Positions 21,489-26,122 of a stretch of DNA of 26,122 bases are shown one piece after another (position 1 is the first letter of the stretch; every line of letters begins with the position of its first letter). The DNA is from Bacillota bacterium (lineage in GTDB: Bacteria; Bacillota; Clostridia; Acetivibrionales; DSM-1351), in the NCBI GenBank assembly GCA_023415305.1, contig JAEZKZ010000097.1:1-26122 (forward strand), given 5' to 3'. Under the pieces are notes generated by a model that saw only the letters and a list, made by a program, of their open reading frames with translations, was not told the origin of the DNA and made no database searches. The position numbers and the translations under genes were made by a program.

Positions 21489-22274
21489 ATGCATTTGTTT
21501 AACGCCAGTTCAATGTTCAATGAGAACGATATGAGAGAAATATTAAGTATTGTAAATAATCAGGAAGAATTGAAAAACAGATTAAAATCAGCAAAGAAAA
21601 TGCTCTTAAAAGCATATAATTTTAAAGCTTATAACCTACCAGAAGATTTTACTACTTCTTCCTACATAATTGCATCCAACCACTTAACCGATTCTGATGG
21701 TCCACTTATAATCAGTTATTATTATGAAATTATGCATAGAGTAATAGATACTTATCCGGAACTATTTGTTTTCGCTAAAGAAAATTGCTTTAATGGTGTT
21801 TCCATACCAAAAGAATTAATGCCCATATTAGAGTTGGAGAAAGTATATGCTGTTGACCGTAATAGTTTTGGTGGATCTATGGCTGCCATGAGAGCCGCAG
21901 GAAAGTGGTTTGCTGAAGGTGAGAAACCAAAGCATTTTCTGATTTTTGCTCAAGGAACAATATATGATATAAATAAGGATAGTGCAGAAGATATTGAGCA
22001 AGGAGCATTTTGGTTAGCAAGGTTACTGGATATTCCTGTTTTACCGGCTTTTATTGAGCAAGCTGTGGAAGGGGCCGAGAATCGTTTGGTATTTGGAGAG
22101 CCAATTATTGTGCCAAAAAACTGCCGGGATTTTGATGCCTATAAACAATTGTGGTTGAAAAGAGTAATAGAAGCACAAAACCAATTAGTGACTCTTACAG
22201 GAATTCCAGCAAGAACTGCCATACTTGATGAAGAACATAAAACAAGAAAAAGATTAAAACCAATTAATAAATAA
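21489..22274 (+). CDS. PlsC-like glycerolphosphate acyltransferase family protein
   Basis: This 261-residue protein matches the lysophospholipid/glycerolphosphate acyltransferase superfamily. The catalytic HX4D motif is SNHLTDSDG (His65, Asp70). The second block carries the arginine in YAVDRNSFGG (Arg124). The third reads FAQGT (153-157) where most members have FPEGT, so the usual Glu is Gln. The fourth block is DIPVLPAFI. There is no clear membrane anchor. GGGGAG lies before the ATG. It is a single-gene unit facing the MocR gene. The acyl acceptor is unknown and the E-to-Q change may alter it. Confidence 0.8.
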   Translation: MHLFNASSMFNENDMREILSIVNNQEELKNRLKSAKKMLLKAYNFKAYNLPEDFTTSSYIIASNHLTDSDGPLIISYYYEIMHRVIDTYPELFVFAKENCFNGVSIPKELMPILELEKVYAVDRNSFGGSMAAMRAAGKWFAEGEKPKHFLIFAQGTIYDINKDSAEDIEQGAFWLARLLDIPVLPAFIEQAVEGAENRLVFGEPIIVPKNCRDFDAYKQLWLKRVIEAQNQLVTLTGIPARTAILDEEHKTRKRLKPINK

Positions 22275-22293
22275 TTAGTTAATTGTATAGATT

Positions 22294-22316
22294 TCAATTG
22301 TTATAAGTACAATTGA
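22294..22316. other. AT-rich hairpin between convergent genes
   Basis: TCAATTGT pairs perfectly with ACAATTGA across a 7-nt loop, between the converging PlsC-like and MocR genes. There is no T-run, so terminator function is weakly supported. Confidence 0.35.
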
Positions 22317-22404
22317 TGAGACCGAAAATTCAAATATAAATATACTACCAAAACTCATATTTATCATGAAAAATACGAGAAAATATAAGGAAGTACTAGA
22401 AGTT

Positions 22405-23850
22405 TTACCGTAATTGTTCTAGTACCAATTCGGAGAGGATTTTAATTCCTTGACTGATTTCTTCTAGTGTTGCATTGGAATAGGATATACGTATATGCTG
22501 ATTTGAGCGCAACTCGTATAAATCTCCCGGATTGACCAGAACCTTACGATTTAGTGCTTTTAAAAAAAGCTGATACATTGAGATTGGATGATTTAACTTT
22601 AGCCATATGAAATAACCGCCTGTAGGGATGTTCCATGTGGCTATTTCATTAAAATGCATATTAAGTGCGGTAAGTGCGGTATCTCTTCTTACTTTGACTT
22701 TTTTTCTTAAAATTGAATTATGTTCTTCATATAAACCACTGGCGAATAATTCAGCAGCGACATTCTGGGAGAGGGAACTTGAGCCATAGTCAGACTGCAT
22801 TTTAATGTCAGCTAGCCTTGCAATAACCTGTTCCGGTCCAACTACCCAGCCAATTCTAAGACCAGGACTTAAGTTTTTTGAAATGCCTCCGATATATAAA
22901 ACAAGACCATTATTATCAAGTGCTTTCAACGGAGGAGGTGGAGGATCTTCAAACCAGATTTCCCGATACACATCGTCTTCGATGATTGGCAGCCCTTCTT
23001 TCCCACACAAATGAATCAAATCTCTCCGATTTTCCATTGGCATAACTGTTCCAGTTGGATTATGAAAGGTCGGGATAGTAAATAGGATAGAGCCTCGTTT
23101 ACTTTTATGCCTCTCAGACAGGGCCTTCAGATTAATTCCTGTTTCTTCATATGGAATTCCCAATAACTGCATCCCAAAGGATTGAAATATTCGTAACGAA
23201 TACAGATAGGACGGCTTCTCCAGATAAACAATTGAATTGGCATGTAAAAGACCAAGGGAAATTAGCTGCAAACCCTGCAAAGCACCCGAGGTAATTAGGA
23301 TAGAGGATGTATTTGCTTCAATTCCGAGGGTCTTTAAGTAATTGCAGATTTCTTTCCGTAAAGAGAGAGAGCCTCTTGGTTCTTCATACCTGAATGGCTG
23401 TGATGAAACAGATAACTTCTTTAAAATTCCTTGTATTTTATCATGGGGGATTAATTCTGAAGCAGGTTCGCACGAACCCATTCGAATCATGGCAGGGTCA
23501 CTCTCGGCCTCATTTATTTTCTGAATAATCATAGGGTTTGGTTGATGGCTTCCCGATGAAATATAACCATTCCAATTATAGCTTTGCTTTAATATATTCC
23601 AGGTATTGTTAATAATTCTTGTTCCGCCACCGGTGTTGCCCTGAACAATTCCTTCGGCTGCCAACTCATCCATTGCTGCAAAAATTGTACTCCGATTTAC
23701 TCCGAACACTTCTGCAAGAGTTCTTTGACTAGGTATTTTTGTGCCGATCGTCCATTCGTTTAATGCTATTTTTTCTTTGATATATCCGACAATTTGCAGA
23801 TGTAATGGCATGGGATAGGTTTTATCTGGTTTCCAATTGATTTCAAGCAT
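22405..23850 (-). CDS. MocR/GabR-type PLP-dependent transcriptional regulator
   Basis: This 481-residue regulator fuses a GntR-type winged helix (about 14-80, with IPSQRTLAEVFGVNRSTIFAAMDELAAEG) to a fold-type I aminotransferase-like domain (about 115-480). The Schiff-base lysine is Lys325 in ISKNLSPGLRIGW. HNPTG (263-267) and the IEDDVYRE aspartate that contacts the PLP ring are present. Such proteins sense PLP or an amino compound bound to it. A 12-residue extension is possible, but AGGAGG stands before this ATG. It is divergent from the cyclodeaminase-family and PhzF genes, its likely targets. The regulatory site is described separately. Confidence 0.93.
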   Translation of the reverse strand: MLEINWKPDKTYPMPLHLQIVGYIKEKIALNEWTIGTKIPSQRTLAEVFGVNRSTIFAAMDELAAEGIVQGNTGGGTRIINNTWNILKQSYNWNGYISSGSHQPNPMIIQKINEAESDPAMIRMGSCEPASELIPHDKIQGILKKLSVSSQPFRYEEPRGSLSLRKEICNYLKTLGIEANTSSILITSGALQGLQLISLGLLHANSIVYLEKPSYLYSLRIFQSFGMQLLGIPYEETGINLKALSERHKSKRGSILFTIPTFHNPTGTVMPMENRRDLIHLCGKEGLPIIEDDVYREIWFEDPPPPPLKALDNNGLVLYIGGISKNLSPGLRIGWVVGPEQVIARLADIKMQSDYGSSSLSQNVAAELFASGLYEEHNSILRKKVKVRRDTALTALNMHFNEIATWNIPTGGYFIWLKLNHPISMYQLFLKALNRKVLVNPGDLYELRSNQHIRISYSNATLEEISQGIKILSELVLEQLR

Positions 23851-23876
23851 AAAATTTCCTCCTGTCATATTAATTA

Positions 23877-23905
23877 AATATACCATTTGGTTGGGTGAAA
23901 AACAA
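23877..23905 (-). promoter_or_regulatory. Promoter of the MocR gene
   Basis: Read on the minus strand, TTGTTT (-35, 23900-23905) and TATATT (-10, 23877-23882) are 17 bp apart. Operator-like repeat 1 covers the spacer next to the -10 box, and repeat 2 touches the -35 box, as expected for autorepression. Confidence 0.5.
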
Positions 23906-23918
23906 CCATTTTGGTTGG
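23882..23918. promoter_or_regulatory. Two operator-like direct repeats in the divergent promoter
   Basis: ACCATTTGGTTGG (23882-23894) and ACCATTTTGGTTGG (23905-23918) are direct repeats with starts 23 bp apart, about two helical turns. Each also contains an inverted repeat (ACCA/TGGT; CAACCA/TGGTTG). MocR regulators such as GabR bind paired direct repeats containing an ATACCA-like core, and the first repeat is preceded by AT, giving ATACCA. Confidence 0.6.
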
Positions 23919-23946
23919 AGACATTAGTATTATTTTTAAGTATAAT
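23918..23946 (+). promoter_or_regulatory. Promoter of the cyclodeaminase-family gene
   Basis: A perfect -10 box TATAAT (23941-23946) is preceded at 17 bp by GAGACA (23918-23923), a poor -35 box. Operator repeat 2 ends exactly there. A weak -35 next to a regulator site fits an activator-dependent promoter. Confidence 0.5.
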
Positions 23947-23990
23947 GATGTCATATATAGAATCTGGTTAATAAAAAGGACGGTTTAATC

Positions 23991-25037
23991 ATGAATTCAA
24001 TAAGAGTTATAAGTGATGATGATGTAGAGAGCATATTAGACCTTAAAAATACGATTTTGTGTGTGGAAAATGCATATCGACAGAAGGCTAACAATCTTGC
24101 AACTTTATTGCCGCTTGTCTCTGCTGATTTAGTTGAGGGAAGAGCGGATATGGATATAAAATCTGGAATTTACAAGCCTGGAAATTTATTCGGACTTAAA
24201 CTCGTTGCCTGGTTCGGTGAGAATGAAACTCAGGGACTTCCGGCATTAACAGGTATAACAATGGTGTTTGATTTGAAAAACGGCTTTCCGAGAGCATTGA
24301 TTAATTCTAGACACTTAACAGCTATGCGTACTGGAGCAGCAGGTGCGATAGGAATTAAATATCTTGCGAAACAAAATGCAGAGGTTCTTGTAGTAGTAGG
24401 AGCAGGTCATCAGGCAGTCTTTCAAATCGCAGCAACCTTGACAGCTGTACCAACGATTAGAAAAGTTTTTCTATATAATCCAAGAAATCATGAAAAGGCA
24501 CGATTACTACAAGAGTCCATACATAATAAATTAGCCCGGATAAGAAATGATAATTTCGACTATAAAAACGAGAACTGGCTTCAAAGAATAAAAACAGTTG
24601 AATTTTCTGCAGTAGATATTATCGAAGCAGCCCTAAGTGAAGCGGACGCAGTAATCACCATTACTCCTTCACGTCAGGCATTAATTAGAAAGGAATGGGT
24701 GAAACAGGGAACACATTTTAGCTGTATAGGGGCAGACCTGCCAGGAAAACAGGAATTAGAAGAAACAATATTTTCAAATGTAAGAGTATTTGCAGATGAT
24801 ATAGGTCAGGCATCTGAGGTTGGTGAAATACAAACAGCATTAAGGTTAGGAATATTACAGAAAGAGTCGATAAATGAAATAGGAAATATAATAAACGAAA
24901 GAGAAAAGGGGCGCTTATCTGATAAAGATATTACAGTGTTTGACAGTACGGGGATTGCTTTGCAGGATCTTGCTGTTTCGGAATATATATTAAAAATAGC
25001 AGAAGAAAAAAATATCGGAAATATTATTAATTTATAA
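23991..25037 (+). CDS. Ornithine cyclodeaminase/mu-crystallin family protein
   Basis: This 348-residue NAD(P)-dependent protein matches the ornithine cyclodeaminase/mu-crystallin family. Lys70 in FGLKLVAWF corresponds to the catalytic lysine. Arg113 lies in TAMRTGAAGAIG, and the nucleotide-binding loop is VVGAGHQA (136-142). The acidic tail of SCIGADLPGKQELEE is also conserved. Members include ornithine cyclodeaminase, alanine dehydrogenase, ketimine reductases and opine-type synthases, so the reaction cannot be fixed from sequence. AAGGACGG precedes the ATG. It is 13 bases from the PhzF gene, in one operon, and divergent from a PLP-sensing MocR regulator, which suggests an amino acid substrate. 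Confidence 0.88.
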   Translation: MNSIRVISDDDVESILDLKNTILCVENAYRQKANNLATLLPLVSADLVEGRADMDIKSGIYKPGNLFGLKLVAWFGENETQGLPALTGITMVFDLKNGFPRALINSRHLTAMRTGAAGAIGIKYLAKQNAEVLVVVGAGHQAVFQIAATLTAVPTIRKVFLYNPRNHEKARLLQESIHNKLARIRNDNFDYKNENWLQRIKTVEFSAVDIIEAALSEADAVITITPSRQALIRKEWVKQGTHFSCIGADLPGKQELEETIFSNVRVFADDIGQASEVGEIQTALRLGILQKESINEIGNIINEREKGRLSDKDITVFDSTGIALQDLAVSEYILKIAEEKNIGNIINL

Positions 25038-25050
25038 GGAGAAATTTATT

Positions 25051-25920
25051 ATGAAAGTAAAAGTATATATATTAAGTGCATTTGCTAAAACAAGAGAAGG
25101 CGGAAATGCAGCGGGTGTTGTGACTAATGCGGATTCATTATCTGAAGAGGAAATGAGAAGAATTGCTGCAAATCTAGGATTTAGCGAAACCGCTTTTATA
25201 TTGCATTCAAACGTAGCAGACTTTAAAGTGAGATTTTTTACGCCAAATGAAGAGGTTGATTTATGCGGCCATGCAACGATTGCAATCTTCTATGCACTTG
25301 CAAGTCTGGGATTGCTGAAACCAGGTATTTATAAACAGGAAACCAAAGCCGGAATCTTGGGAGTTGAAATCAAAGAAGATAACTCAGTAATGATGAATCA
25401 ACCGGTTCCCGTATTTTCGGAAATTATAGATAAAAATGAACTTGCCGAATCATTGAATATTAAAGCTTCGGAAATGCCTGATGATTTGCCGGTCCAAGTG
25501 GTATCAACAGGTATTCGGGATATTATGGTTCCTGTAAAGAGTATAAGTATTTTGAATGCAATAAAACCGGATATGGAAAAAATCAAAAAGATCAGTCGAA
25601 AATACAATGCAGTAGGCTATCATGTTTTTTCCTTAGAATCCTTACATGGTGCTTACGCTAATTGCAGAAACTTTGCTCCGTTATATGACATTCCAGAAGA
25701 ATCGGCAACAGGAACATCAAACGGTGCACTTGGCTGCTATCTGTATCACTATGGGAAAATCAACAATGAGCAGGCGACGAACATTGTATTTGAACAAGGT
25801 TATTCCATGAAAAAGCCATCTGAAATCTTAGTGTCGTTAAAAACAAAGGAAAATGAAATCCTTGAAGTCAAGGTGGGGGGGATTGCAATGAATCTAACTT
25901 TATCAGAAGTTGAAGTATAG
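25051..25920 (+). CDS. PhzF family isomerase/epimerase-like protein
   Basis: This 289-residue protein has the duplicated diaminopimelate-epimerase-like fold of PhzF. GGNAAGVV (17-24) is the N-terminal loop. Glu46 in GFSETAF matches the catalytic glutamate, and EVDLCGHATIA (68-78) is the hallmark motif. The C-terminal half has ESATGTSNGALGCYLY, a variant of the usual DPATGSA. Only phenazine producers use PhzF for phenazine synthesis; no other phenazine genes are here, so the role is unknown. AGGAG precedes the ATG. The operon with the cyclodeaminase-family gene suggests a two-step conversion of a small amino-acid-like compound. Confidence 0.9.
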   Translation: MKVKVYILSAFAKTREGGNAAGVVTNADSLSEEEMRRIAANLGFSETAFILHSNVADFKVRFFTPNEEVDLCGHATIAIFYALASLGLLKPGIYKQETKAGILGVEIKEDNSVMMNQPVPVFSEIIDKNELAESLNIKASEMPDDLPVQVVSTGIRDIMVPVKSISILNAIKPDMEKIKKISRKYNAVGYHVFSLESLHGAYANCRNFAPLYDIPEESATGTSNGALGCYLYHYGKINNEQATNIVFEQGYSMKKPSEILVSLKTKENEILEVKVGGIAMNLTLSEVEV

Positions 25921-25921
25921 A

Positions 25922-25999
25922 AATGGATCAAATATTATTGAATACGCATACCATCGCAATCTAGAGGCTGTCAATATGGTAAATAAATATTATGGTAGG
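25922..25999 (+). pseudogene. Possible C-terminally truncated gene remnant
   Basis: Just after the PhzF stop codon, a different frame reads a protein-like stretch (EYAYHRNLEAVNMVNKYYG) with no start codon. It ends at a stop created where the IS256-like terminal sequence begins. It may be a fragment of a gene cut by an insertion. It is short, so chance is possible. Confidence 0.28.
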
Positions 26000-26122
26000 G
26001 ACTGTAAATAATTTTGTGTATGGAATTACTTTTTGACTCTTTTGGGTTAAGTATTCCTAAGTACTAACTTGTAAAATTAAATATTATATTTAAATTATTG
26101 CCAGATTCTTGGAATTTTATGC
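25998..26122 (+). mobile_element. Possible end of an IS256-family element (partial)
   Basis: The sequence from 25998, GGGACTGTAAATAATTTTGT followed by GTATGG, resembles from memory the terminal inverted repeats of IS256-family elements, which contain a GTAAATAATTTTGTGTA-like core. If correct, the element extends to the right beyond the window, where the transposase would lie. Only about 125 bases are visible, with no coding sequence, so this is tentative. Confidence 0.4.

Noticed and set aside
1..26122. CRISPR array or phage-defence cassette
   Set aside because: I found no series of regularly spaced direct repeats and no Cas, toxin-antitoxin, restriction or retron-like genes. The only tandem repeats are two to three units without spacers.

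Overview
The window looks like a chromosome segment of a low-GC, Gram-positive anaerobe of the class Clostridia. The signs are AT-rich intergenic DNA, strong GGAGG ribosome binding sites with several TTG or GTG starts, a PASTA Ser/Thr kinase, a NusG-domain-II plus Gx-transporter pair, and the block priA-def-fmt-DUF116-zinc peptidase-rsmB-rlmN-PP2C-prkC-rsgA-rpe-thiN, which is typical of Clostridia. A relative of the cellulolytic Ruminiclostridium group is plausible, but that is inference from gene order.

Region 1 (1-3784) holds the 3' end of a 23S rRNA gene, a 5S rRNA gene and their terminator, then a chain of small hairpins. A divergent pair follows: an AraC-type regulator (minus strand) and a methyltransferase-like URO-D-family protein (plus strand). 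After it come about 930 bases without a protein gene, containing a nested hairpin, a good terminator and a candidate structured RNA (about 3372-3620).

Region 2 (3785-5741) has a tandem OB-fold SSB-like protein, a membrane-anchored NusG-domain-II protein and a Gx-transporter membrane protein.

Region 3 (5815-19747) is the housekeeping core, all on the plus strand. It covers replication restart (priA), N-terminal methionine and initiator tRNA processing (def, fmt), a membrane cysteine-rich DUF116 protein, a membrane zinc peptidase, rRNA modification (rsmB, rlmN), the phosphatase/kinase pair that controls growth by Ser/Thr phosphorylation, ribosome assembly GTPase rsgA, rpe, thiamine pyrophosphokinase and a ProX/YbaK-type tRNA-editing protein. 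Many genes overlap or lie within about 15 bases, so much of this is likely co-transcribed. The rsmB leader is odd: its Shine-Dalgarno sequence is separated from the likely ATG by a 69-nt hairpin.

Region 4 (19889-21488) has tRNA-Ala(GGC) with its own promoter and terminator, then debris that looks like an eroded mobile element (two 12-bp repeats like those at IS21-family ends, and broken reading frames), then a small lipoprotein gene.

Region 5 (21489-26122) carries a divergent PlsC-like acyltransferase, then a MocR/GabR-type PLP-dependent regulator divergent from an ornithine cyclodeaminase-family gene and a PhzF-family gene. Two operator-like repeats sit in the divergent promoter exactly where a MocR regulator would act. 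The window ends with a short peptide-coding remnant running into what resembles an IS256-family terminal repeat.
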